Source of the DNA: Amycolatopsis pithecellobii
Lineage (GTDB): Bacteria; Actinomycetota; Actinomycetes; Mycobacteriales; Pseudonocardiaceae
DNA: 64,000 nucleotides
Direction: 5' to 3'
NCBI RefSeq assembly: GCF_009707865.1
Contig: NZ_WMBA01000009.1
Location: 62,001-126,000, forward strand
The first letter of the stretch is position 1. Each line of letters opens with the position of its first letter. Below, in pieces: positions 25,559 through 33,510 of this stretch. The translations under genes and the position numbers were made by a program. The notes beneath the pieces were generated by a model that made no database searches, was not told the DNA's origin, and saw nothing but the letters and a program-made list of their open reading frames with translations.

Positions 25559-26841
25559 CGCCGGGTGTCCGCTCGATCGATTCGAGGCATACGTGAACCA
25601 AGGAGTTCGGCCGCCTTGCGGTCGCTGGCCGCGACCCAGGCCGCGTAGACACGAAGGGTCGTTGCGCCGCCGCCCCCGTGGCCCAGCCGACCGGCAACCG
25701 TTCGCAAGTCAACGCCAGCTGTCAGGAGTTCAGTTGCCGAGAAGTGACGTAACGCGTGGATATGGGTCTTGATCGGTGGGTTCAACCGCTCGGCCATCTT
25801 CTTGTACCGACGTGAAATGGCATCAGGGGAGTACGGCACTGACGCGTCGGCCTTCCTGGCGCTCATGAAAACGAACATGTCGTCTGTCAGTCTCACGTCG
25901 ACCTTGGCGAGTTCCTCCCGGCAATGCTCCTTGTGTGCGCGAAGGAGGGCAACCGTCTCGGAGTCGAGGGCTATGCGACGCATCTGGTGCGTCTTTGTGT
26001 CCTTCTCCTTGCCCTTTCCCTTGCTTTGAACGTACGTGCGGCGGATCTCGAGGACCTCGGCCTCAAGGTCGACTCGCGACCAGCGGAGGCCAGTGACCTC
26101 GGCGCGGCGCATGCCGGTCGTCATCACCAGCCACACGAGGGTGCCCCAGTCCTCGCTCATTTCGAAAGCAGCCTCGACAAGACGCGCAGCGTCGGCGGGT
26201 GATGGGGGATCGGGCTCAGGCGCCTTCTGCTTTGGCCGCTTGGCGATTTTGGCCGGGTTGGACGAAATCCATTCCCATCGGACGGCGGCGTCAAGAACAC
26301 CGCTTATGATCGAGTGGATTTGGCGGACCGTGGATGCCGCCATTGGCTTGCATTTGTGAGGCTCGCACTTTGAAACAACGCAGTCGTGTTCGCTGTCGGC
26401 TTTGTGCTTCTCGATGAAGGGCTTGCCGTCGCAGCGCTTCCGGCAACGGCGTAGCTGGGAGTAGAGATTTTCGAGGTCGCGGGCGCCGATCTTGCTCACC
26501 GACGTATTGCCGAGAATTGGCTTGATGACGCGATCGATATATCCCATGTATCCGTCGCGAGTGCTTTGCTCGATATCGGCCGTGCGCAGCCACTCATCGA
26601 TTGCGTAACTCAGTTTCACCGACGACGCGGTGGAACGTTGCTTGATGACGTGCGCCCGGAACTCCGTCAGTTTGTTCTCGGCGCGGCGCCAGGCGGCATC
26701 ATCGGTCCCGTTGATCGTCTCGCGCAGGTACGACCGGCGGTTGGTGACCGGATCAGTCCCGGCGTAGAGGACCACGCGGAGGCTGTTGCCGCGCTGCTCG
26801 ATGCGGCCGCGCTGGCGGGATTCAGGGCGTGTTCGAGCCAT
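25555..26841 (-). CDS. int: Tyrosine recombinase (element integrase), intact
   Basis: The 428-residue integrase has an N-terminal arm-binding region and a SAM-like core-binding domain. A cysteine-rich insertion at about 133-164 (CRKRCDGK, then CVVSKCEPHKC) is typical of actinomycete element integrases. The catalytic residues are present: R245, H362, R365, H388 and the nucleophile Y399. I start at ATG 26841 because the family-like sequence begins there; the longer frame to 26883 reads through the arm sites. The gene starts 83 bp from attR and its stop overlaps the start of the HEPN-like gene. It should catalyse integration and excision at the 45-bp repeat. Confidence 0.95.
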   Translation of the reverse strand: MARTRPESRQRGRIEQRGNSLRVVLYAGTDPVTNRRSYLRETINGTDDAAWRRAENKLTEFRAHVIKQRSTASSVKLSYAIDEWLRTADIEQSTRDGYMGYIDRVIKPILGNTSVSKIGARDLENLYSQLRRCRKRCDGKPFIEKHKADSEHDCVVSKCEPHKCKPMAASTVRQIHSIISGVLDAAVRWEWISSNPAKIAKRPKQKAPEPDPPSPADAARLVEAAFEMSEDWGTLVWLVMTTGMRRAEVTGLRWSRVDLEAEVLEIRRTYVQSKGKGKEKDTKTHQMRRIALDSETVALLRAHKEHCREELAKVDVRLTDDMFVFMSARKADASVPYSPDAISRRYKKMAERLNPPIKTHIHALRHFSATELLTAGVDLRTVAGRLGHGGGGATTLRVYAAWVAASDRKAAELLGSRMPRIDRADTRR

Positions 26842-26854
26842 CACCCTAGGATAC

Positions 26855-26875
26855 TCGCACCCAGGGCCGCACCCA
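26855..26875. promoter_or_regulatory. Integrase arm-type sites beside attR
   Basis: TCGCACCCA (26855-26863) and CCGCACCCA (26867-26875) lie in tandem between the int start and the attR core. The same nonamer occurs twice beside attL, in the same spacing order. The position immediately upstream of int also suggests that the integrase may regulate its own transcription. Confidence 0.6.
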
Positions 26876-26923
26876 ATGATCAACTTAGTCGATCCATATG
26901 AACGTGTCTGTGCAGGTCAACCA

Positions 26924-26968
26924 AGGTGGGCCGGGCGGGGCTCGAACCCGCGGCCAAGGGATTATGAG
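26924..26968. repeat. attR: right copy of the 45-bp attachment repeat
   Basis: Identical to 6960-7004. It spans the 3' half of the tRNA gene from three bases outside the discriminator position to the anticodon loop, so element insertion leaves the tRNA intact. Confidence 0.93.
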
Positions 26969-27000
26969 TCCCCTGCTCTGACCAACTGAGCTACCGGCCC
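26927..27000 (-). tRNA. tRNA-Met (CAT anticodon), integration target
   Basis: The minus strand folds as a complete tRNA: acceptor GGGCCGG with CCGGCCC, D arm GCTC/GAGC, anticodon arm GGGGA-CTCATAA-TCCCT, T arm GCGGG-TTCGAGC-CCCGC and discriminator A, without encoded CCA. The anticodon is CAT. Elongator tRNA-Met is the simplest call. A lysidine-modified tRNA-Ile reading AUA has the same anticodon and cannot be excluded by eye. An initiator tRNA is unlikely because the first acceptor pair is G-C. The 3' half serves as the element's attachment site. Confidence 0.93.
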
Positions 27001-27131
27001 CAGGGCGCAGGACACTATCTCGCCCTGGCCGTACGAGTCGTCAACATACCGCACCGCCGGGGAGGCGGGGACCTCCTGCCCCTGCCGTATCGTGCCCAGG
27101 CGGTTCTGGCGCCGAGTGGGAAGGGCATCGG

Positions 27132-28097
27132 GTGGGCAAGGTCGTGGTGCTGTCGACGGGCGGGACGATCGCCTCGCGGCGGAATGGGCGTGGCGCGAGC
27201 GTCGCCACCGATGAGGTGGGCGCGTTGCTCGGGCGCCTGCCCTTCGATACCGGCGTGGCCGTGGAGGGCCGGGATCTGCTCAGCGTCGGAAGTTACCTCC
27301 TCACCCCCGCCGACATGGCCGGCATCGCCCGTGCGATCCGCCGCGCGCTCGATGACCCCGGCGTGCTCGGCGTCGTCGTCACGCACGGCACGGACACCAT
27401 GGAGGAAACCGCTTTCCTCGCCGACCTCGTGCATTCCGACCCCCGTCCCGTCGTCTTCACCGGCGCCCAGCGTCCCGCCGACCTGCCCGACACCGACGGG
27501 CCACGCAACCTCGCCGACGCCATCACCGTCGCCGCGAACGAGCAGGCCCACCACCATGGCGCGCTCATCGTGTTCGACGGCGCGGTCTTCGCCGCCCGCG
27601 GCACCCGCAAGACGCAAACCCTTGCCCCAGCGGCGTTTTCCACCCCGGACGGCGGCCCGATCGGGCTGGTCCGCACGGGTGGCGTCCGGTTGACCGCCGC
27701 CCCGGCCCCACGCGTGCCCATCAAACTGTCCGAAATGGACGCACAAGTGGACATCGTCGCGCTGTACCCGGGCGCCGGCACCGCCGCGCTCGAGGCCGTG
27801 GTCACCGACGGCGCCACCGGTGTCGTACTGGAAGCCACCGGCGCGGGCAACGCGAACCCGCGCATCTCCGAGGCCGTCGCCCGCCTCACCGCGACCGGTG
27901 TCGTGATCGCCCTCTCCACCCGCGTGCATGCCGGGCCCATCGCCGCCCTCTACGGCAACGGCGGCGGCGCTGATCTCGTCGAAGCCGGCGCCATTCCCGC
28001 CGGCCTGCTCCGCCCGTCGCAAGCCCGGATCTTGCTCACCGCGCTCCTGGCGAGCGACCCGGCACACGCCGCCGAAAACTTCGCCCTGCACACCTGA
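27132..28097 (+). CDS. L-asparaginase (type I-like)
   Basis: The 321-residue enzyme hydrolyses L-asparagine to aspartate and ammonia. The catalytic motif TGGTIAS is at residues 9-15 (nucleophile T12), and the second motif HGTDTMEET is at 85-93 (T87 and D88). There is no signal peptide, so it is cytoplasmic. The GTG start at 27132 is the first base of the conserved N-terminus GKVVVLSTGG. It is the first chromosomal gene right of the tRNA, 131 bp away. Confidence 0.9.
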   Translation: MGKVVVLSTGGTIASRRNGRGASVATDEVGALLGRLPFDTGVAVEGRDLLSVGSYLLTPADMAGIARAIRRALDDPGVLGVVVTHGTDTMEETAFLADLVHSDPRPVVFTGAQRPADLPDTDGPRNLADAITVAANEQAHHHGALIVFDGAVFAARGTRKTQTLAPAAFSTPDGGPIGLVRTGGVRLTAAPAPRVPIKLSEMDAQVDIVALYPGAGTAALEAVVTDGATGVVLEATGAGNANPRISEAVARLTATGVVIALSTRVHAGPIAALYGNGGGADLVEAGAIPAGLLRPSQARILLTALLASDPAHAAENFALHT

Positions 28098-28161
28098 TCT
28101 CCGCACTGACGCGGCAGGCGCAATACTGTCGTCGGTCTATCGGCACTCCGGAACGGTGATC

Positions 28162-28662
28162 ATGGGCGTGAACCAGCGGGCACAGATCCGCATGACCGAC
28201 GACGAGATCGCGCGGTTCGTGACGCGCAGCCGCACCGCCACGATGGCGACGCTCGGGCCGGACGGCACGCCGCACCTGATCGCGATGTGGTACGCGGTGC
28301 TGGACGGGCAGCTCTGGTTCGAGACGAAAGCCAAGTCGCAGAAGGTGATCAATCTTCGCCGGGACGACCGGATCACCGTGCTGATCGAGGACGGCCAGAC
28401 CTACGACAAGCTACGCGGCGTGTCGATCGAGGGCCATGGGGTGATCAGCGACGACCCGGACGACATCTGGCGCGTCGGGGTCAACGTGTGGGAGCGCTAC
28501 AACGGGCCGTACAGCGAAGACGTCAAACCGGCCGTCGAGGCGATGATGAACAAGCGCGTGGTCGTCCGCGTCGAGGAAAAGCGGACCCGCTCGTGGGACC
28601 ACCGGAAGCTGGGCCTGCCGGAGGTTCCGATCGCCGGCACGACGGCGGAATTCCTCGGCTGA
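28162..28662 (+). CDS. PPOX-class (pyridoxamine oxidase-like) flavin/F420-binding protein
   Basis: The 166-residue split-barrel protein resembles actinobacterial PPOX-class F420- or FMN-dependent reductases: SRTATMATLGPDGTPHLIAM (about 21-40), LWFETKAKSQKVINLRRDDR (about 51-70) and RGVSIEGHGVI. Family members reduce small molecules such as biliverdin analogues or nitro compounds; the substrate here is unknown. The ATG at 28162 is chosen by alignment to the domain start; the frame is open further upstream without family sequence. It follows the asparaginase gene by 64 bp. Confidence 0.85.
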   Translation: MGVNQRAQIRMTDDEIARFVTRSRTATMATLGPDGTPHLIAMWYAVLDGQLWFETKAKSQKVINLRRDDRITVLIEDGQTYDKLRGVSIEGHGVISDDPDDIWRVGVNVWERYNGPYSEDVKPAVEAMMNKRVVVRVEEKRTRSWDHRKLGLPEVPIAGTTAEFLG

Positions 28663-28669
28663 GCAAGGC

Positions 28670-29443
28670 TCACACGACGAGCTTGGTGCGCAGCCGTTCG
28701 ACGTCGTCCGCGCCGAAGCCGTGCGTTTTGAGCCACGGCAGCACGCCGCCGTGGCGCCGGTCGATCTCGCTCAGGAACGCGTGCATCGTCTCCGGCCGCG
28801 GCCGGTGCACGTCGTCGCTGGTGTGCCGCGCCAGATCCCCGGCGTACGTGGGTGACGCCCGCAGCCGCGCGAGGACACCGGCGATCCGGTCTGCGCTCGT
28901 GGCGTAGTCCTCGATCACGGCGTCCCGTTCCACCCCGACCGCGGTCAGCGAAAGTGCGACCACGACGCCGGTGCGGTCCTTGCCCGCGGCACAGTGCACC
29001 AGCGTCGCGTTCGGCGAACCGGTGATCGCCCGCAGCGCGGCGACCACGTTTTCCGGGCGGTCCTCCAGATAACCCAGGTACAGCGCGCACATCGGGTCGT
29101 CCGGGTACCGCGCAAGCGCTTTCTCGCGCCGCGTGTACAGCGCGTCCGCCGCCGCGTCCGTCATCTGACCGCGCTCGGGCAGCATCGACAGGTGCAGGTG
29201 CCGCACCCCGCCGACCGACCGCAGCGGCCCCGGCCCTTCCGCCTCGACTTCGTTGGTACTGCGCAGATCCACCACCGTGCGCAGGCCGAGTTCGTCCACG
29301 AGCAGCTTGACGTCGGCGGGCGTCAGGCCCTGCAGGTTGTCCGAACGCAGGAGCCGTCGCTCGCCGATCGTCCGGCCGTCGTCGGTGGGCAGACCGCCCA
29401 CGTCACGGGCGTTCGCCGCCCCTTCGAGTTCGAGCCACCGCAT
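28670..29443 (-). CDS. Tyrosine-specific protein phosphatase (PtpB-like)
   Basis: The 257-residue phosphatase has the P-loop signature HCAAGKDRTG (H150 to G159; nucleophile C151, R157), like secreted or cytoplasmic PtpB-type phosphatases of actinobacteria that accept phosphotyrosine and phosphoinositides. The N-terminus NARDVGGLPTDDG is family-typical. The ATG at 29443 follows GTGGGC and fits the domain start. The stop lies eight bases from the stop of the convergent PPOX gene. No signal peptide is visible. Confidence 0.88.
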   Translation of the reverse strand: MRWLELEGAANARDVGGLPTDDGRTIGERRLLRSDNLQGLTPADVKLLVDELGLRTVVDLRSTNEVEAEGPGPLRSVGGVRHLHLSMLPERGQMTDAAADALYTRREKALARYPDDPMCALYLGYLEDRPENVVAALRAITGSPNATLVHCAAGKDRTGVVVALSLTAVGVERDAVIEDYATSADRIAGVLARLRASPTYAGDLARHTSDDVHRPRPETMHAFLSEIDRRHGGVLPWLKTHGFGADDVERLRTKLVV

Positions 29444-29454
29444 GCCCACATCGT

Positions 29455-30186
29455 CTATCGCACGGCGGAACCGGCCAAGCGAGCGTCCGGGCGAACCGGG
29501 GTCGGCGCGGCGGGCCGGCGCAGCCGCAACGTGCCCGCCAGCCCACGCCGCCGCAACCACGGCGACCAGGCCAGCATCCCGATATGCGCGGCGATCGCGT
29601 GCCCCGCGACGGTCACCACCGACAGCAGCGACGCCGGGTCGTCGGTGAGGTAAATCACCACGATGACGAGCTCGATCACGGCCACCGCCGCGAGCCGCAG
29701 CCGGGGCGCCATGATCGGCACCAGCGCACCGGCCGTCGCGAAGAACCCGTAGCTGACCCCGATGTCGAGCCAGTGCGCGTCGCTCAGCGGCAGCCAGCCC
29801 TGCCGCAGCGCCACGAGCACCGGCAGTTCCGTCACGAGCGTGGCGATCACATGCCCGCTGGCGAACACCGCGAACGTCCAGCCCGCGCCGATCCGGCGCT
29901 CCAGGGGAGCGACCGCGAGCGCGAAGATCAGCACGTACACCAGCCAGCCGGAGCCGTCGATCCACAGCGCGCTGCCGATCAGGCTCACCACCGGCCGGTG
30001 CCACAGGTTGTGCGCGTCCGTACTGGCCCAGGCGAGCAGCCGCGCGGACACCGACTCACCGACGGCACGCTGCAGGATTGTCGTCGCCAGCAGCACTATG
30101 AGGTACCAGAAGGTGAACGGCGTCGCCGACGGGCCGGGCAGCAGTCCCGCCGCCCGAGCCGTCCACGACCGACGATCAGGGTGCAC
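29455..30186 (-). CDS. Rhomboid-like intramembrane protein
   Basis: The 243-residue membrane protein has six or so hydrophobic segments. It carries a candidate rhomboid serine motif, G143-V-S145-Y-G147, and histidines H196 and H201 in a later segment (VTVAGHAIAAHIG). This matches the serine-histidine dyad layout of rhomboid proteases, so proteolysis is possible, though many actinobacterial members are only rhomboid-like. The GTG at 30186 starts the protein. It lies 11 bp upstream of the phosphatase gene on the same strand, a likely two-gene operon. Confidence 0.75.
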   Translation of the reverse strand: MHPDRRSWTARAAGLLPGPSATPFTFWYLIVLLATTILQRAVGESVSARLLAWASTDAHNLWHRPVVSLIGSALWIDGSGWLVYVLIFALAVAPLERRIGAGWTFAVFASGHVIATLVTELPVLVALRQGWLPLSDAHWLDIGVSYGFFATAGALVPIMAPRLRLAAVAVIELVIVVIYLTDDPASLLSVVTVAGHAIAAHIGMLAWSPWLRRRGLAGTLRLRRPAAPTPVRPDARLAGSAVR

Positions 30187-30244
30187 GATCCCAGTCTGCT
30201 GGGCTCATCCTGATAACGGACTGAGAGTCGGCATAGTGATTGCT

Positions 30245-31261
30245 ATGCGTCTCGCGTTCGGAGCCCGGTTCGATGTCGGTGCGGGTTACGTCAACACACC
30301 CAGCATCGGCGTCCCACCCGCCCAGGTCGCCGACGCCGTCGCAGCCGCGGTGGACGTGTGGCGTCGCGGCGGGGCCGTGCCCGCGGACTTCGACGAACCC
30401 ATCGCCACAGCCCGCGCCGGCTTCGGGGACCTGATCGGTGTGCCCAGGGACCGGGTCGCGATCGGTGCTTCGGTGTCACAGCTGCTGAGCGTCGTCGCGG
30501 CCGGATTGCCCGCGGGCGCGCGCGTGCTCGTCGCCGAGGGCGAGTACACGAGCGTCACCTTCCCGTTCGCGACGGTGCCGGGCGTGACCGTCACCGAGGT
30601 GCCACCGGCGGAGCTGGCGTCCACTGTGGACGGACACGATCTGGTGGCGGTGAGCGTCGTGCAGTCGGCCGACGGCGCACTGGCCGACCTCGGCGCGCTG
30701 CGGGCGGCGAGCGAAGCCGCGAACGTGCCGGTCGTGCTCGACGCGAGTCAGGCGGCGGGATGGCTGCCGCTGCGGCTCGACTGGGCCGACTGGGTGGTCG
30801 CCGCCGGGTACAAATGGCTGCTGTCCCCGCGTGGCTCGGCCTGGCTCGCCGTGCATCCCCGGGTGCTCGAGCGCGGCAGGCCCGTCAGCGCGGGCTGGTA
30901 CGCGGGCGAGGATCCGTGGCAGTCGTTGTACGGACTGCCGGTGCGGCTGGCCGCGGGCGCCCGCCGGTACGACTTGTCGCCGGTCTGGCTCGCGCACGTC
31001 GGGGCCGCGGTCGCGTTGCCCTACCTGGCTTCGCTGGACCTCGAAGCGGTCCGGGCGCACTGCGTGCGGCTCGGTGACGCGCTGCTCGACGGGCTGGGCC
31101 TGCCCCCGCGTGGCTCGGCGATCGTGTCCTTCGACGCGGATGTCGCACGGCTGGCGGCCGCCGGGGTGGTCGCGAGTGCCCGTGCGGGCAAGGTGCGCGC
31201 CGGTTTTCACCTCCACAACACGCTCGACGACGTGGCACGGATACTGCGTGCGGTGACCTGA
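30245..31261 (+). CDS. Class V aminotransferase (cysteine desulfurase-like PLP enzyme)
   Basis: The 338-residue PLP enzyme resembles class V aminotransferases: VPVVLDASQAAGWLPL (aspartate contacting the pyridine nitrogen), then VAAGYKWLLSPRG with the Schiff-base lysine, and RAGFHLHNTLDDVARIL at the end. It lacks the long active-site loop with a catalytic cysteine expected of SufS, so it may be an aminotransferase or kynureninase-like enzyme. The ATG at 30245 is used. It is divergent from the rhomboid-like gene with 58 bp between the starts. Confidence 0.83.
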   Translation: MRLAFGARFDVGAGYVNTPSIGVPPAQVADAVAAAVDVWRRGGAVPADFDEPIATARAGFGDLIGVPRDRVAIGASVSQLLSVVAAGLPAGARVLVAEGEYTSVTFPFATVPGVTVTEVPPAELASTVDGHDLVAVSVVQSADGALADLGALRAASEAANVPVVLDASQAAGWLPLRLDWADWVVAAGYKWLLSPRGSAWLAVHPRVLERGRPVSAGWYAGEDPWQSLYGLPVRLAAGARRYDLSPVWLAHVGAAVALPYLASLDLEAVRAHCVRLGDALLDGLGLPPRGSAIVSFDADVARLAAAGVVASARAGKVRAGFHLHNTLDDVARILRAVT

Positions 31262-31309
31262 GCCCGATTCCCGCACCTTCGCCGGGGCGTTCCAGTACGG
31301 TGTTCCCTC

Positions 31310-31927
31310 GTGGTTGCTCCGCAGTATCCGCCGGCGCACGGCGGCACCGCGCCGATGCCGCGGATCCCGGCGGATCCGGTCCGTGGCCGTGCCTGGCTGT
31401 TCAGGTCGCTCGGCCTGGTCGCCGTCGCCGTGGTGGCCGGGCTCGTCTGGTGGCTGGTCCGGCACGAGTCCGCGGCGCCGCTCGCGCAGCCGCCGGCCAA
31501 GGAATTCGCCTTCACCGCGGCCAAAGGGCCGGTCGCCAGCACCGACTGCGCCGCGAAATCCACCGACGACGTGAAGAAGTGGTTCGGCACCCACCCGTGC
31601 CTCGGCCTGTCCCGCGCGCTGTATACGACGAGCGCGTCCGGCGCGAAGGCACTGGTGTCGGTCGTGGCCGTGACCATGCCGACGGCCGGTGACGCGAACC
31701 AGCTCAAGGCACTGGCCGACCGCGACGGCACGGGCAATGTCACCGACCTCGTCCGCGACGGCACGGCGAAGATCTCCGGCGCGCCCAAACTCCTCGACGG
31801 GCAGTACGCCTCCCGCGTCACCGGCAACCGGGTGACGATCGTGCTGTCCGCGTTCTTCGACGGCCACCAGGACGAGGCCACCCTGACCCGGGTCAGTACC
31901 GAAGCCCTGAACCTGGCGCCGAACTAG
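31310..31927 (+). CDS. Membrane-anchored hypothetical protein
   Basis: The 205-residue protein has a short proline-rich cytoplasmic N-terminus, a single membrane anchor (LGLVAVAVVAGLVWWLV, about residues 34-50) and an extracytoplasmic domain of about 150 residues with two cysteines (STDCAAK and THPCLGL) that could form a disulfide. I do not recognise the domain. GTG 31310 starts it. Its stop overlaps the end of the convergent DUF4439 gene by four bases. Confidence 0.7.
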   Translation: MVAPQYPPAHGGTAPMPRIPADPVRGRAWLFRSLGLVAVAVVAGLVWWLVRHESAAPLAQPPAKEFAFTAAKGPVASTDCAAKSTDDVKKWFGTHPCLGLSRALYTTSASGAKALVSVVAVTMPTAGDANQLKALADRDGTGNVTDLVRDGTAKISGAPKLLDGQYASRVTGNRVTIVLSAFFDGHQDEATLTRVSTEALNLAPN

Positions 31928-32865
31928 CCGGCAGGCACCCCGATCAACGCCACGGCGGCGGGGGATTCGCCCGCCGCCTGGCGCCATCGGGTGCCGCGCC
32001 GTGCCGAACCCAGCAGCGCCGTGAGCGCGACCGCCCGCAGCGCGGTGTCGTCGGTGCGCGCCAGCACACCGGCCCACGCCACCGCCGTGTCGGACTCCGC
32101 GGTCGCCACCACGCTCTTCGCCGACGTCGCGTCCGTGACCGGTTTCGGTGTCACATAAGCGGGTTGGGGCCCGTTGGGGGTGGCACCGGCGGCGTCGAGC
32201 ATCCGCACGCACGCGTCGCGGCGGTCGTGATGCTCGTTCGCGCCGTCCGCGACACCCGGGCCGTAGTTGGCCGGCAGGAACGCGCTGACCAGCCCGTACA
32301 CCCAGACCGCGGCGTGCTCGGCGTCCAGTGCCTGCTGCAGCGGGCCGATCGCTTCTTCCGGCACGGACCCCACGGGCGTGACGGCCCCCGGGTCGGCGCC
32401 AGGGCCGAGCCGGTCGTCCAGCTGCTGCAGGCCCGCGCATCCGGCCGCGACCGCGGCCACCAGACCGGCGCGGTAACCGTCCGAACCGGGCACCAGGCGC
32501 TCGGCCTGTTCACGCGCTGTCGCCAGCCGCTGCTTGAGTGCCGAGAGCCCGCCGCCGTCCGGAGTGATCACCGGTGCGGTGGCGCTCGGCCGGTTGAGCC
32601 GGTCCACCTCCGCCTGTAGCACCCGCGCGTGCTCCCCGCGCGCCGTCGCGACCTGCCGGGCCAGTGCCGCTTCCGCGGACGATCCGGTGGCCAGCGCGTT
32701 CGCCGCCGCGGCGTCCGCCGCCGCGGCGTCCGCCGCCGCCTGCCCGGCCAGCGGCGCGAGGGGGTCCGGCTCGTCGGAATAGCCGGTTCTGCACGCGGCG
32801 AGCGGTACGGCCATGGCCGCCAGCGCGCTCAGCCGCAGGACGTCGCGACGGGTACGGGGGCTCAC
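31924..32865 (-). CDS. DUF4439 ferritin-like lipoprotein
   Basis: The 313-residue protein begins with a twin-arginine-like signal and lipobox (RTRRDVLRLSALAAMAVPL, then AAC), so it is predicted to be exported and lipid-anchored. An alanine-rich helical linker precedes the ferritin-like four-helix domain (ALDAEHAAVWVYGLVSAFLP, then ANEHHDRRDACVRML). The metal-ligand glutamates and histidines are present in both helices, though function is unknown. GTG 32865 is chosen; an in-frame GTG at 32886 is possible. It is divergent from rimP with about 108 bp between them. Confidence 0.8.
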   Translation of the reverse strand: MSPRTRRDVLRLSALAAMAVPLAACRTGYSDEPDPLAPLAGQAAADAAAADAAAANALATGSSAEAALARQVATARGEHARVLQAEVDRLNRPSATAPVITPDGGGLSALKQRLATAREQAERLVPGSDGYRAGLVAAVAAGCAGLQQLDDRLGPGADPGAVTPVGSVPEEAIGPLQQALDAEHAAVWVYGLVSAFLPANYGPGVADGANEHHDRRDACVRMLDAAGATPNGPQPAYVTPKPVTDATSAKSVVATAESDTAVAWAGVLARTDDTALRAVALTALLGSARRGTRWRQAAGESPAAVALIGVPAG

Positions 32866-32973
32866 GTCGCGCCATCCTGCCAGCACCGCCCCCGACCACG
32901 GGCGGTGACCGGGCCCTACAAGTTAAGCTGGTCGCTCATCGACAACAGATTCAACAGGAGAGAGAGCGCCAAG

Positions 32974-33510
32974 GTGCCAGGAGAACTCGCCGGCAAACTC
33001 GAGCCCATCGTGGCCGAGGCGGTGGCCGGTGCTGGTTTCGACCTCGACGCGCTCGAAATCCAGCAGGCGGGGCGGCGCAAGCTGGTGAAGGTCGTGGTGG
33101 ACGCCGACGACGGCGTCGGACTCGACGAGGTGGCCGAGTGCAGCCGCACGGTGTCGGCAGTGTTGGATTCCCATGATCACCTGATCGCGGGCGCCTACAC
33201 GCTCGAAGTGACCTCGCCGGGTGTGGACCGACCGCTCACCAGGCAACGGCACTGGCGACGCGCGAAGTTCCGGCTGGTGAAGATCACTCCGCACGAGGGC
33301 TCCGCGGTCGTCGGCCGGGTCGGGTACGCCGGGCCCGAGGCGGCGCGGGTGCTCGTCGACGGGCGGATCCGCGACGTGGCCTACCGCGACGTGGCCAAGG
33401 CGGTCATCGAAATCGAGTTCAAGCAACCGCCGACGGAGGACCTGAAACTGCTGGAACAAGACGCCGCGGAGCAGACCGGGGCCGCCGGGACGGAGGAGGA
33501 GCCGAAGTGA
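32974..33510 (+). CDS. rimP: Ribosome maturation factor RimP
   Basis: The 178-residue protein is needed for maturation of the 30S subunit. Typical segments are [20 protein letters not shown] (about 9-28), [20 protein letters not shown] (about 33-52) and [13 protein letters not shown] (about 82-94). GTG 32974 has AGGAG at 32956-32960. It heads the conserved rimP-nusA-ylxR-infB-ylxP-rbfA operon. Its stop overlaps the nusA GTG by four bases. Confidence 0.95.
   Translation: MPGELAGKLEPIVAEAVAGAGFDLDALEIQQAGRRKLVKVVVDADDGVGLDEVAECSRTVSAVLDSHDHLIAGAYTLEVTSPGVDRPLTRQRHWRRAKFRLVKITPHEGSAVVGRVGYAGPEAARVLVDGRIRDVAYRDVAKAVIEIEFKQPPTEDLKLLEQDAAEQTGAAGTEEEPK

Larger units (their letters stand above)
6960..26968. 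mobile_element. Integrated island at a tRNA-CAT gene (AICE plus restriction module)
   Basis: The boundaries are the perfect 45-bp direct repeat. The right end carries an intact tyrosine integrase (25555-26841) starting 83 bp from attR. The interior encodes FtsK-type transfer, DUF2637, WhiB, excisionase-like, XRE, GntR and Nudix proteins, typical of actinomycete integrative conjugative elements. A decayed third att at about 13462-13500 separates a restriction-modification module from the conjugative part. No replication initiator of RepSA, RepAM or Prim-Pol type is recognisable. Confidence 0.88.

Noticed and set aside
30476-32440. A 654-codon minus-strand frame opposite the aminotransferase and membrane-protein genes
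   Set aside because: It shows no domain and a composition typical of antisense high-GC frames.
32664-32782. Alanine-rich GCCGCGGCGTCC tract in the lipoprotein gene as a separate repeat element
   Set aside because: It encodes the alanine/aspartate linker of the DUF4439 lipoprotein and is explained by that coding role.
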